From Sphingobacterium psychroaquaticum (GTDB lineage: Bacteria > Bacteroidota > Bacteroidia > Sphingobacteriales > Sphingobacteriaceae): a stretch of 64,000 nucleotides of DNA. Numbering within the stretch: the first letter of the stretch is position 1; each line of letters opens with the position of its first letter. The notes under the pieces were generated by a model that ran no database searches, was not told the DNA's origin, and saw only the letters and a list, made by a program, of their open reading frames with translations. A program made the position numbers and the translations under genes. Below, piece after piece: positions 25,869 through 34,182 of the stretch. The stretch spans positions 124,001 through 188,000 of the forward strand of contig NZ_FXAU01000008.1 of NCBI RefSeq assembly GCF_900177625.1. Direction: 5' to 3'.

Positions 25869-26960
25869 CTAGAATGCGATGCAAACCGGACTTGCCACTC
25901 TAATTTCTCGTGTTTCATCACTCAGCTCTCCGGTCGCTGCGTTGCGCGGGAAGATCACAATATTATTAGTATACTGATTGGCGACCAACAGATACTTCTC
26001 ATCGGGTGATAAATTAAAGTTCCGTGGTCCTTTCCCTTTCGTGGAATATACGTTAACCCGCTTTAATTCACCGCCCTTATCTACAGAAAATAAAGCAATA
26101 GAGTTGGCCTCCCCCCGATTGGAGGCGTATAAGAACTTACCGTCTTTTGAAAGTTTAATTTCCGCGGCCCCATTCTCTCCTTTAAAATCATCAGCATTGA
26201 TAGAAGAAACGGTTAAGAGCTCCCATTTGTGCCCATCCTTACGGTAGTGCACAACTTCCGCACTCATTTCAAGCAACACATATAAATTCTTGCCCTTTTC
26301 ATCAAAAACAATATGTCTCGGGCCGCCGCCAGCGGGCGTAGCCAAGGTAGATTCTTCCTTCAGTACATAATCCCCTTTTTCTTTATCCACAGCATAAATA
26401 GTAATCTTGTCCGAGCCTAAATCCTGAAGGTATACATGTTTATAATCTGGTGTAAAAAAAGCGGAGTGCACGTGTGAAGCACCTTGACGGTCCTTATTTG
26501 GTCCACTTCCGGTATGTTGAATATGCTGCACCATGCGTCCCAGGCTACCGTCTTTTTCCAAGTTATATACCGATGCCGATCCGCCGCCATAATTAGACAC
26601 CACAACAAGCGGATCCCGTTGACTCACAGCAATGTGACAAGGATACGAACCATTTGTCGGCAATGTATTGACAAACGATAGATTATCGCCATCAAAAGCA
26701 TAGGCCGATACGGCGGCCGTTTGATCTCCCATCTCATTTACCGCATACACCATTTTTCCATCGGTAGACTTTGCAACAAAGGAGGGGTTCTCTGCCGATG
26801 TGGTTGCATAAAGATCTGTTGTACCAATCTTCGTATCAAACATATAGAAATAAATACCCTGACTGCCCTTATCGGTATATGTACCCACAAAAAAAGGAAC
26901 CTGTTGTGCAGCCCCTTGAAGTGTTAAAAACGATAAAATAATAACTAATGTCTGTTTCAT
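25869..26960 (-). CDS. Exported lactonase-family beta-propeller protein (6-phosphogluconolactonase-like fold)
   Basis: A 363-residue protein with a signal peptide (about 1-18, ending GAAQ). The mature chain is a seven-bladed propeller of the YbhE/Pgl lactonase family: FVGTYTDKGSQGIYFY at the start, NPSFVAKSTDGKMVYAVNE, SYPCHIAVS, GASHVHSAFFTPDYKHVYLQDLG and PRNFNLSPDEKYLLVANQ. The cytosolic family members hydrolyse 6-phosphogluconolactone; this one is predicted to be exported, so its substrate is probably different. The start codon is preceded by a perfect Shine-Dalgarno sequence, rare in this phylum. Stands alone. Confidence 0.85.
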   Translation of the reverse strand: MKQTLVIILSFLTLQGAAQQVPFFVGTYTDKGSQGIYFYMFDTKIGTTDLYATTSAENPSFVAKSTDGKMVYAVNEMGDQTAAVSAYAFDGDNLSFVNTLPTNGSYPCHIAVSQRDPLVVVSNYGGGSASVYNLEKDGSLGRMVQHIQHTGSGPNKDRQGASHVHSAFFTPDYKHVYLQDLGSDKITIYAVDKEKGDYVLKEESTLATPAGGGPRHIVFDEKGKNLYVLLEMSAEVVHYRKDGHKWELLTVSSINADDFKGENGAAEIKLSKDGKFLYASNRGEANSIALFSVDKGGELKRVNVYSTKGKGPRNFNLSPDEKYLLVANQYTNNIVIFPRNAATGELSDETREIRVASPVCIAF

Positions 26961-26966
26961 AAATCT

Positions 26967-26975
26967 ACCTCCTTT
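26967..26975 (-). promoter_or_regulatory. Perfect Shine-Dalgarno before the lactonase gene
   Basis: AAAGGAGGT on the minus strand ends 6 nt before the start codon and is fully complementary to the usual 16S rRNA 3' end. No other gene I examined in the window has a comparable site. Confidence 0.8.
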
Positions 26976-27092
26976 GATGGCATTGACAAGTTACGTATTA
27001 TTTCAAAAGAAATACAAAATTCCCCCTGTTAAATATGGTTAAAGGCAAATTAATATTTAACATTTTTAATAACTTAGCGTGCAAAGAATTAG

Positions 27093-27118
27093 TAACTTTG
27101 GAAACGCTTAAAAGCGTT
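27093..27118 (+). promoter_or_regulatory. Promoter of the SurA-like gene with overlapping palindrome
   Basis: TAACTTTG (27093-27100) fits the -7 consensus. It is followed at once by AACGCTT-AA-AAGCGTT (27103-27118), a perfect 7-bp palindrome covering the expected transcription start. Confidence 0.5.
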
Positions 27119-27134
27119 GATCAGAAGATAGTAT

Positions 27135-28505
27135 ATGATGAAGAAATATATCAGTTTATTAGCTATAGTAGCATTTTTTGGTGTTAGCAATTTAATGGGA
27201 CAAAGCCGTTTGGTGGATCGTGTCGTTGCCACGGTGGGCTCCAGTATTATCTTGCAATCAGATGTTGAAATGCAATATGCCCAGCATTTGGCACAAGGTG
27301 AAAAACCAAATGAGACCATTAAGTGTTATTTACTACAGCAGCTGGTAACTCAAAAGTTGCTTTCTCAACAAGCTATTATCGACTCCATCGAGGTGTCAGA
27401 AGCAGAAGTAGATGACAACTTAAACCGTCGTATGCAAATGATGGTACGTCAAGCAGGAGGAAAGGAACGTCTGGAAGAATTCTTGAACCGTTCTTTATTA
27501 CAGTACAAAGAAGAAATGCGTCCTAACATTTCGGAACAATTGAAAGCGCAAAAGATGCAACAAAATATTGTGTCGGCAATCAATGTTACCCCACAAGAGG
27601 TGAAACGTTATTTCGAGGGCTTAAATCAAGACAGCTTACCGTACTTCAATACGGAAGTAGAAGTTGGCGAGATTGTCATCAATCCCGTTTTAACAAAAGA
27701 AGAAAAAGATCAATTTAGACAAAAAGCAGAAGGGTATAGAAAACAAGTGATCGATGGTTCTGATTTTGGTACCATAGCGCGTTTATATTCAGAAGATGGT
27801 TCTGCGCCCTACGGTGGTGAATTAGGATTTGCAACCCGTGACAACTATGTAAAAGAATTTTCAGCCATGGCTTTCCGTTTGAAAGAAGGTGAGGTATCTC
27901 CGGTCTTTGAAACCATGTATGGTTTCCACTTCTTACAGGTCTTGCAGCGCAGAGGCGAGGAAGTTAACGTTCGCCACGTCTTGATTAAATCTAAACCAAC
28001 GACAGCGAGTCTCGATCGTGCAAAAGCAAAAATTGACAGTATCTACGACAAGGTGGTTGCCGGCAAAATTAGTTTCCATACTGCAGCTTCGCTTTACTCT
28101 GAAAATAACGAAACAAAATATACCGGTGGTATGATTATGAATGAAGAAGATCGTACGGGCCTTATTCCGGTAAATAAATTAGAAGCCGAAACATTTACAG
28201 CGGTTGACCCGCTTGAAGTAGGAAAATATTCAAAATCTTTCCGTGCGAAAGACAGAATGGGCAGCGATGTATATAAGTTTATGTACCTGAAGTCCAGAAT
28301 TGCACCGCACAAGGCGAACCTAGCACAAGACTTCGCCAAAATACAAGAAGCAGCCAAACAGGATAAAACAAACCGAATGCTTAGTGAATGGTTTGAACAA
28401 CGTAAAGAAAATACATTTATCGACATCAATGAAGACTTCCTAAAGTGTGATGAGCTAAAGTTATGGATGACTAAAACTGGAACATCTTTAGCAAATAACG
28501 AATAA
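27135..28505 (+). CDS. Periplasmic peptidyl-prolyl isomerase / SurA-like chaperone
   Basis: A 456-residue exported protein with a signal peptide (about 1-22, ending SNLMGQ). The N-terminal chaperone part (about 24-170) contains VATVGSSIILQSDVEMQ and a helical LVTQKLLSQQAI segment as in SurA. Two parvulin-type PPIase domains follow: about 175-275 (FGTIARLYSEDGSAPYGGELGF) and about 280-380 (VNVRHVLIKSKP...AASLYSENNETKYTGGMI). SurA escorts outer-membrane proteins through the periplasm, which fits the many outer-membrane proteins here. The gene has its own promoter and a strong terminator. Confidence 0.9.
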   Translation: MMKKYISLLAIVAFFGVSNLMGQSRLVDRVVATVGSSIILQSDVEMQYAQHLAQGEKPNETIKCYLLQQLVTQKLLSQQAIIDSIEVSEAEVDDNLNRRMQMMVRQAGGKERLEEFLNRSLLQYKEEMRPNISEQLKAQKMQQNIVSAINVTPQEVKRYFEGLNQDSLPYFNTEVEVGEIVINPVLTKEEKDQFRQKAEGYRKQVIDGSDFGTIARLYSEDGSAPYGGELGFATRDNYVKEFSAMAFRLKEGEVSPVFETMYGFHFLQVLQRRGEEVNVRHVLIKSKPTTASLDRAKAKIDSIYDKVVAGKISFHTAASLYSENNETKYTGGMIMNEEDRTGLIPVNKLEAETFTAVDPLEVGKYSKSFRAKDRMGSDVYKFMYLKSRIAPHKANLAQDFAKIQEAAKQDKTNRMLSEWFEQRKENTFIDINEDFLKCDELKLWMTKTGTSLANNE

Positions 28506-28521
28506 AAGAAAAGGACGGATA

Positions 28522-28568
28522 TAAAAAGAAAGCGGCTGATTTAAATTAAATCAGCCGCTTTCTTTTTA
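28522..28568. terminator. Terminator after the SurA-like gene
   Basis: A stem of about 20 bp around AAGCGGCTGATTTAA/TTAAATCAGCCGCTT with A and T runs at both ends; symmetrical, so usable by both convergent genes. Confidence 0.85.
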
Positions 28569-28579
28569 TGGATTGGTTC

Positions 28580-29449
28580 TTATCTTTCGAACATCATCTC
28601 CATAATAACCCGCCATTGGTAATCATCTTTTAATTGCCAGATGCGGATATAATTGAACTTAACAAGTTTTTCCTTGGATCGCACCGTTGCTGTACCTGAA
28701 GTGTACGCATACTCTCCGCTATACGCACGTCCAACGCCTGTTGGTTCTGTTGTAATCTCAATACGTTTCTTTTTCAAGAAAGCAAGCACATTCGCTTTCC
28801 CTTCAATCTCATCTTCCCACGGATAATAGTAACGCACGTCATCTGAGAGGAACTCACTAAAGGCCGCTTCATTGTTTGCTTTCAGCACGGTAGAAAACAA
28901 CTCATCACTCTGCGTCACCACCTCTTCACGTTGCTGTAACCTTACTTTAGAACGATGTTTTAAGTACCAGGAGTTATCTGGTTCGTAATAAATTAAATCT
29001 GATTTTCCACCTTTACCGTAGTTCTCAACCTCCGCACGAATGTGTACTTTCCAATTTCCCTTTTTATCTCTACGCCAAACCGTCAAATACTGACCATTAC
29101 GCTTTACAGCCCCTACCTTCTGAAACTCCATGGGGCCAGAAGTAACCCCCCAGTCCATACTCTTGGAAACCAAAGCAAAATTAGGCTCCCAGCTCATGAC
29201 ATCCGGAATATTGGGTCTATTATTCAAATAGTTCAAAGCATTCACCGGAGAAGGTACAAAAAGCGTAGACTCCTTATCGACAATCGATAATAAAGCCTGA
29301 TGCGGATTTAATGTTTTCGAAATATTAGCAGCTGTACGATCAGCCGATATTAAGCTTCCGACACGCTCCGGCAGCTGCGCCTGTACGGTAAGTACAGAAG
29401 CACTAAGCAAGCACGTAACGAGGGAATAGGTAGGTATTAACTTCATCAA
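28580..29449 (-). CDS. Exported NTF2-like (SnoaL/DUF4440-type) protein, two domains
   Basis: A 289-residue protein with a signal peptide (about 1-24, ending VQAQ). I do not recognise a named family. The C-terminal half (about 170-289) looks like an NTF2/SnoaL-type cone: ELFSTVLKANNEAAFSEFLSDDVRYYYPW and FNYIRIWQLKDDYQWRVIMEM. The N-terminal half (about 30-150) has a similar pattern, with LLSIVDKESTLFVPSP and YLTVWRRDKKGNWKVHIRAEV, so the protein probably has two tandem NTF2-like units. No catalytic residues can be named. It follows cysS by 21 bp on the same strand and is probably cotranscribed with der and cysS. Confidence 0.65.
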   Translation of the reverse strand: MMKLIPTYSLVTCLLSASVLTVQAQLPERVGSLISADRTAANISKTLNPHQALLSIVDKESTLFVPSPVNALNYLNNRPNIPDVMSWEPNFALVSKSMDWGVTSGPMEFQKVGAVKRNGQYLTVWRRDKKGNWKVHIRAEVENYGKGGKSDLIYYEPDNSWYLKHRSKVRLQQREEVVTQSDELFSTVLKANNEAAFSEFLSDDVRYYYPWEDEIEGKANVLAFLKKKRIEITTEPTGVGRAYSGEYAYTSGTATVRSKEKLVKFNYIRIWQLKDDYQWRVIMEMMFER

Positions 29450-29470
29450 TAAAACTTTGGGTTCTTATAA

Positions 29471-30943
29471 TCAAATCTTATTCCAAAGTGTCCCGTCTTT
29501 GCTATCTTTCAATTGAATACCAATAGCATTAAGTTCTTCCCGAATTGTATCTGATGTTGTAAAGTCCTTATTCTTCTTTGCTTCGTTTCTAATATTGATA
29601 ATAATTTGCATCAAGTCATCCATACTATCTGTGTCGGCTCCTAATACATCATCTTTTAAGCCCAAAACATCAAACACAAAGTTTTGCACCAAAGCTTTAA
29701 CCTCGGTCAAAGTATCAACATCCATCACTGCTTTGCCATCGTACACCGCGTTGATATAACGAACAAGCTCAAACAACTCAGCAATTAACACCGGACTATT
29801 GAAATCATCATCCATTGCTGCGTAGCAATTTTGACGCACCTGTACGATATCAACTGTTGATTTTCCTTTGGCTGTCGGCTGAATTTTATCCAAAAGTGCA
29901 ATCGCACTCATCAGGCGTTTATAACCTTTATCAGCAGCCTCTAGAGCATCATTTGAGAAATCGAGCGTACTTCTATAATGCGCTTGCATCATAAAAAAGC
30001 GCACTGCCATTGGCGAATATCCACGCGTTAACAACGGGTGATTCCCCGTGAAGAGCTCGTGCGGTAAAAACCCGTTACCCGATGATTTGGACATCCGTGC
30101 GCCATTAACCGTCAACATATTGGTATGCATCCAGTATTTTGCTGGCTGCACATGGTTACAAGCTTCCGATTGTGCAATCTCGTTGGTATGGTGCGTAGCT
30201 GCCAAGTCCATCCCACCACCGTGGATATCAAACTGTGCACCCAGGTACTTGCTGCTCATCGCTGAACACTCAATATGCCAACCCGGAAACCCAACGCTCC
30301 ACGGTGAAGGCCAGCGCATGATATGTTCTGGCTTGGCCTTAATCCACAACGCAAAATCTAAACGGCCTTTCTTTTCATCCTGACCACCCAGTTCACGTGT
30401 ATTGTTCAACATATCTTCCAGCTTACGGTTGGTAAGCATCGTGTAGTCATGTTTCTCCACATACTTCTCCACATCAAAGTAAACGGTACCGTTTACTTCG
30501 TAGGCATAACCATTCTCGATGATCTGTTTCACCATCTCGATCTGCTCAGAGATATGCCCTGTCGCGGTAGGTTCAATGCTCGGTGGAATAGTATTAAATA
30601 AACGTAACACATCGTGGAAACCCAGGGTGTACTTTTGTACAATCTCCATCGGCTCCAACTGTTCCAACTTCGCTTTCTTCGCAAATTTGTCATCTCCCTC
30701 GTCCCGATCACCTTCCAAATGCCCTGCATCTGTGATATTTCGTACATAACGTACCTTGAAACCCAAATGTAAGAGATAGCGAAAGATAAGATCAAACGAC
30801 ACGAACGTCCGACAGTTTCCCAAATGCACATCACTGTATACAGTAGGTCCACAGACATACATGCCCACAAAAGGTGCATTTAATGGTTCAAACTTTTCCT
30901 TAGTCCGCGTTAGTGTGTTGTAGAGAACGAGATTGTTTTCCAT
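29471..30943 (-). CDS. cysS: Cysteinyl-tRNA synthetase
   Basis: Charges tRNA-Cys. The class I signature appears as VHLGNCRTF (HIGH-like, near 40) and ARMSKSSGN (KMSKS, near 273). Zinc ligands are visible in VCGPTVY, GWHIECSAMS and the HHTNEIAQSE segment. The frame opens at 30961, but the ATG at 30943 (MENNLVLYNT) matches the usual N-terminus and gives 490 residues, the family length. It lies 21 bp after der, and the NTF2-like gene follows after 21 bp, so the three form one transcription unit. Confidence 0.95.
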   Translation of the reverse strand: MENNLVLYNTLTRTKEKFEPLNAPFVGMYVCGPTVYSDVHLGNCRTFVSFDLIFRYLLHLGFKVRYVRNITDAGHLEGDRDEGDDKFAKKAKLEQLEPMEIVQKYTLGFHDVLRLFNTIPPSIEPTATGHISEQIEMVKQIIENGYAYEVNGTVYFDVEKYVEKHDYTMLTNRKLEDMLNNTRELGGQDEKKGRLDFALWIKAKPEHIMRWPSPWSVGFPGWHIECSAMSSKYLGAQFDIHGGGMDLAATHHTNEIAQSEACNHVQPAKYWMHTNMLTVNGARMSKSSGNGFLPHELFTGNHPLLTRGYSPMAVRFFMMQAHYRSTLDFSNDALEAADKGYKRLMSAIALLDKIQPTAKGKSTVDIVQVRQNCYAAMDDDFNSPVLIAELFELVRYINAVYDGKAVMDVDTLTEVKALVQNFVFDVLGLKDDVLGADTDSMDDLMQIIINIRNEAKKNKDFTTSDTIREELNAIGIQLKDSKDGTLWNKI

Positions 30944-30964
30944 ATATAAATGAAATCGCAAAGA

Positions 30965-32269
30965 TTATTTTTGTCTGAAATAGATTTGAATAGGCACGCC
31001 AGTAAAATCAAAATTATCACGTAATTTATTCTCTACAAAGCGCTTGTAAGGATCTTTGATATATTGCGGCAGATTACAGAAGAAAGCAAACATAGGTGCT
31101 CTTCCTGGTAGCTGCGTTGCATATTTGATCTTAATGTATTTTCCTTTGGTTGCAGGCGGCGGATAGTTTTCAATCACATGAAGCATTACATCGTTCAATT
31201 TCGACGTAGGGATTTTCTTCATTTTATTGTTGTATACCTCCATCGCTGTTTCCACTACTTTGAATATACGTTGTTTCTCCGTCACCGAAGTGAAGACAAT
31301 AGGAATATCCGTGAAAGGTGCGATTTTCTCTTTGATCTTCGCTTCAAATTCCTTCATTGTTTTGTTGTCCTTTTCAATGGTATCCCATTTATTAACAACA
31401 ATCACAATTCCTTTTTTATTTTTCTCCGCCAAGTGGAAGATATTGATATCTTGTGCTTCGATTCCGTCGTTGGCATCAATCATCAACACGACAACATCAG
31501 AGTCTTCTAGGGCTTTGATGGTACGCATGACCGAGTAAAACTCGATATCTTCCCTCACCTTACTCTTACGACGTACACCGGCTGTATCGATCAACAAGAA
31601 CTCATGTCCAAACTGATTGTAGTGAATACGAATCGAGTCACGCGTTGTACCTGCAATATCGGTAACGATGTTACGATCGACACCTAGAAGTGCATTCGTT
31701 AGGGATGATTTCCCGACATTCGGACGACCTACGATGGTAACTTTAGGAAGGGTTGTTTCTTCCTCTTCTTCGGGTTCTGGAAAGTGCGACACAACCGCAT
31801 CTAACAACTCCCCTGTTCCCGACCCTGTTGCCGAAGAAACGTTATATATATCACCTAAGCCGAAAGCATAAAACTCCGCAGAGTCATGGTGCAGCTTAGC
31901 ATGGTCTACTTTATTAGCAACAACATACACCGGCTTTGAACTACGGCGTAAAATATCGGCAATCTCATCGTCCAGGTCCGTAATACCTGTCGTTACATCG
32001 ACCATAAAAACGATAACCGAAGCCTCGTCAATGGCAATATGTACTTGGTCACGAATAGCCTCTTCGAAGATGTCATCCGAACCATGTACAAAACCACCTG
32101 TATCGATTACGGTAAATTTCTTACCAATCCATTCTGCAGTTTCATAGTGGCGGTCACGGGTAACCCCGCTAAAGTCATCTACAATAGCTTTACGACTTTC
32201 CGTCAAGCGGTTAAACAAGGTCGATTTTCCGACGTTCGGACGACCTACAATTGCAACAATATTTGCCAT
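30965..32269 (-). CDS. der: Ribosome-assembly GTPase Der (EngA)
   Basis: Der has two tandem GTPase domains and a KH-like domain and acts in 50S subunit maturation. Domain 1 has [12 protein letters not shown] (near 8), DTGG and NKVDH. Domain 2 has [12 protein letters not shown] (near 181), DTAG and NKWD. The C-terminal KH-like part (about 355-434) contains [17 protein letters not shown]. Length 434 is normal. A TAnnTTTG promoter lies about 80 bp upstream. Confidence 0.96.
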   Translation of the reverse strand: MANIVAIVGRPNVGKSTLFNRLTESRKAIVDDFSGVTRDRHYETAEWIGKKFTVIDTGGFVHGSDDIFEEAIRDQVHIAIDEASVIVFMVDVTTGITDLDDEIADILRRSSKPVYVVANKVDHAKLHHDSAEFYAFGLGDIYNVSSATGSGTGELLDAVVSHFPEPEEEEETTLPKVTIVGRPNVGKSSLTNALLGVDRNIVTDIAGTTRDSIRIHYNQFGHEFLLIDTAGVRRKSKVREDIEFYSVMRTIKALEDSDVVVLMIDANDGIEAQDINIFHLAEKNKKGIVIVVNKWDTIEKDNKTMKEFEAKIKEKIAPFTDIPIVFTSVTEKQRIFKVVETAMEVYNNKMKKIPTSKLNDVMLHVIENYPPPATKGKYIKIKYATQLPGRAPMFAFFCNLPQYIKDPYKRFVENKLRDNFDFTGVPIQIYFRQK

Positions 32270-32348
32270 ATCTTTCGTATTATTTTTCTCGCGCGTTACC
32301 TCACGGCAACTAAATTTTTATGTCTGTATTATACTAAATACAAGGGCA

Positions 32349-32356
32349 CAAAGTTA
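32349..32356 (-). promoter_or_regulatory. -7 promoter box for der-cysS
   Basis: TAACTTTG on the minus strand, 79 bp upstream of the der start codon, matches TAnnTTTG exactly. Confidence 0.5.
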
Positions 32357-32384
32357 CAATAAAATACGCTATTATTAAGGCGCA

Positions 32385-32420
32385 ATAAAAAAATGGCTTT
32401 GCGATGAAGCAAAGCCATTT
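32385..32420 (-). terminator. Terminator of the susC-susD operon
   Basis: On the minus strand AAATGGCTTTGC pairs with GCAAAGCCATTT around a short loop and is followed by a T-rich run. Confidence 0.8.
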
Positions 32421-32444
32421 GATATACCAAATAATCGGTATTGA

Positions 32445-34169
32445 TTATTGTGTTGGATTTTGTGTAAGGGCTCCTGGGTGCGTATCTATTGCACGTTGCG
32501 GAATAAAATAAATAACACGGTAATCCTTCGCTGTAATCTCTTCAAATTGCGCATGTGGACCAGGATACTGACGTGTTAGTGAACCACCGTTACGGAATAC
32601 GTCATAGCTACGTTCGGCCTGGTAAGCCAACTCCAATTGACGCTCTTTATCGATACGCAAACTTGCATTTGAAGCATCTAATGAAGCATAACCACCACCC
32701 ACAATAGAACGTGTACGAATCGTATTCAAATCACTTAATGCGGCGCTGTAATTACCCAATTTCGCGTACGCCTCTGCACGGTTCAAATAAATTTCGCCCA
32801 AACGACTGATTACAGGAGAGTGCAAATGTGAATCTTCACCTTCACGCGATGCTTTCGTAATATAGAATTGTGGATACACCCGATTCAATGTAATGAAGTT
32901 ATCCAAGACACCTTGATATGTCTTACCGTCTTTATACGTGATCGAATAGATTTCTTGCGCAGCGTCTACCGGTGTTAACGTATAGGTTGTTACCACTTTA
33001 TCAATAGTCTCTGAACACGTAATTGTATTTCCATTACGTGCTACTGTCAACTGCGCATAATTCAACACATCTTTCCCATCTTCTTTAATAAAGCGAAAAA
33101 CTTCGGTAAACGCACCAGTTGTCGCATCCTTTCTATAAGTCGGTTCGATAAATGCAGCACGCGCATCTACTATCTTGTACTTACTTGGACGCCAATCATT
33201 GCGACCTGTTTCGTTCAACAGGTCAATATACTTCGCACTCGCATACATCTCGCCCCAACCTTGACCACCGATATTCGCATACATACCACCAATACCATAG
33301 TAATGGTCGCTACCGGAATACTCCGATGCTAGACGCTTAACCGCAAAAATGGTCTCTGGATTGTTTTCTGGGGTAAAGGTATTGTACTTCATAAATTGCT
33401 CTCTCCCAAGTAAAGCATGTTCCCCTGAGTTGATTACTTTATTCGCGTAATCAATCGATAGTTGTGCATACTCCGCATTTGGCGATTCGTACGTACCACT
33501 CATGTACAAGTACACACGCGAAAGGATTGCTTGAACAGCTGCTTTAGAAGCAAAAATAGGGCCTTTATCCTTTGTGATCATCGTTTCTGCTTTTTTCAGA
33601 TCCGCTATAATCTGCTCGTATGTTTCTTTTACTGTCGCACGGTCAGGAAGCGTAATGTTCACAACATCATCTGGTGTACCATTTACAAGAGGCATACCCA
33701 AATTTACACTTGGATTATCATAGTAAGGACGACCATACGCGCGAACTAAGTAAAAATACATCAATCCACGGATGTAATAACACTCGCCTAATCTATTATC
33801 TAATTCTGCATTTTGTCCTTCCTTTACCATGTTGATGATATTGGAAGACTGCGCTATTGCCTTATAACCGGCAGACCAAAACTGGTTCAGGCGGCCATTA
33901 TTTGGCGTACGCGAAAACGAGATGAATTCGTAAAAAGCGTCAGTAGACGAACCACGAATCATCATATTATCCCCCGCATATTCCCCGGCTCTGTGCATGG
34001 GGTCAGACCATGCTTTTAATTGCGCATACGTACCATTCATCAACGCATCGATTACCGCTTCCGGATCTTGGGTAATTTGTCCGGTATCCATCGATCCATA
34101 GGGTTCTTTTTCTAATTCACATGACACCAATGCAACAGATGCCAATAGAGCTATAAATATCTTTTTCAT
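32445..34169 (-). CDS. SusD/RagB-family nutrient-binding outer-membrane lipoprotein
   Basis: A 574-residue surface lipoprotein that caps a SusC transporter and captures its ligand. The lipoprotein signal peptide MKKIFIALLASVALVSC puts the lipidated Cys at residue 17. SusD landmarks are seen: the TPR-like helices (YYIRGLMYFYLVRAYGR near 130), the GMPLV strand, and the C-terminal segment RLGEIYLNRAEAYAKLGN...LNTIR near 460, then KERQLELAYQAERSYDVFR. It starts 13 bp after susC, the usual order. Ligand (glycan or peptide) cannot be read; no glycosidase, peptidase, sigma or FecR gene is adjacent. Confidence 0.95.
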   Translation of the reverse strand: MKKIFIALLASVALVSCELEKEPYGSMDTGQITQDPEAVIDALMNGTYAQLKAWSDPMHRAGEYAGDNMMIRGSSTDAFYEFISFSRTPNNGRLNQFWSAGYKAIAQSSNIINMVKEGQNAELDNRLGECYYIRGLMYFYLVRAYGRPYYDNPSVNLGMPLVNGTPDDVVNITLPDRATVKETYEQIIADLKKAETMITKDKGPIFASKAAVQAILSRVYLYMSGTYESPNAEYAQLSIDYANKVINSGEHALLGREQFMKYNTFTPENNPETIFAVKRLASEYSGSDHYYGIGGMYANIGGQGWGEMYASAKYIDLLNETGRNDWRPSKYKIVDARAAFIEPTYRKDATTGAFTEVFRFIKEDGKDVLNYAQLTVARNGNTITCSETIDKVVTTYTLTPVDAAQEIYSITYKDGKTYQGVLDNFITLNRVYPQFYITKASREGEDSHLHSPVISRLGEIYLNRAEAYAKLGNYSAALSDLNTIRTRSIVGGGYASLDASNASLRIDKERQLELAYQAERSYDVFRNGGSLTRQYPGPHAQFEEITAKDYRVIYFIPQRAIDTHPGALTQNPTQ

Positions 34170-34182
34170 GTATTTTCAATCA

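Noticed and set aside
30529-30879. Minus-strand frame of 116 codons inside cysS
   Set aside because: It is a shifted frame of the cysS coding sequence on the same strand; cysS has complete synthetase motifs.
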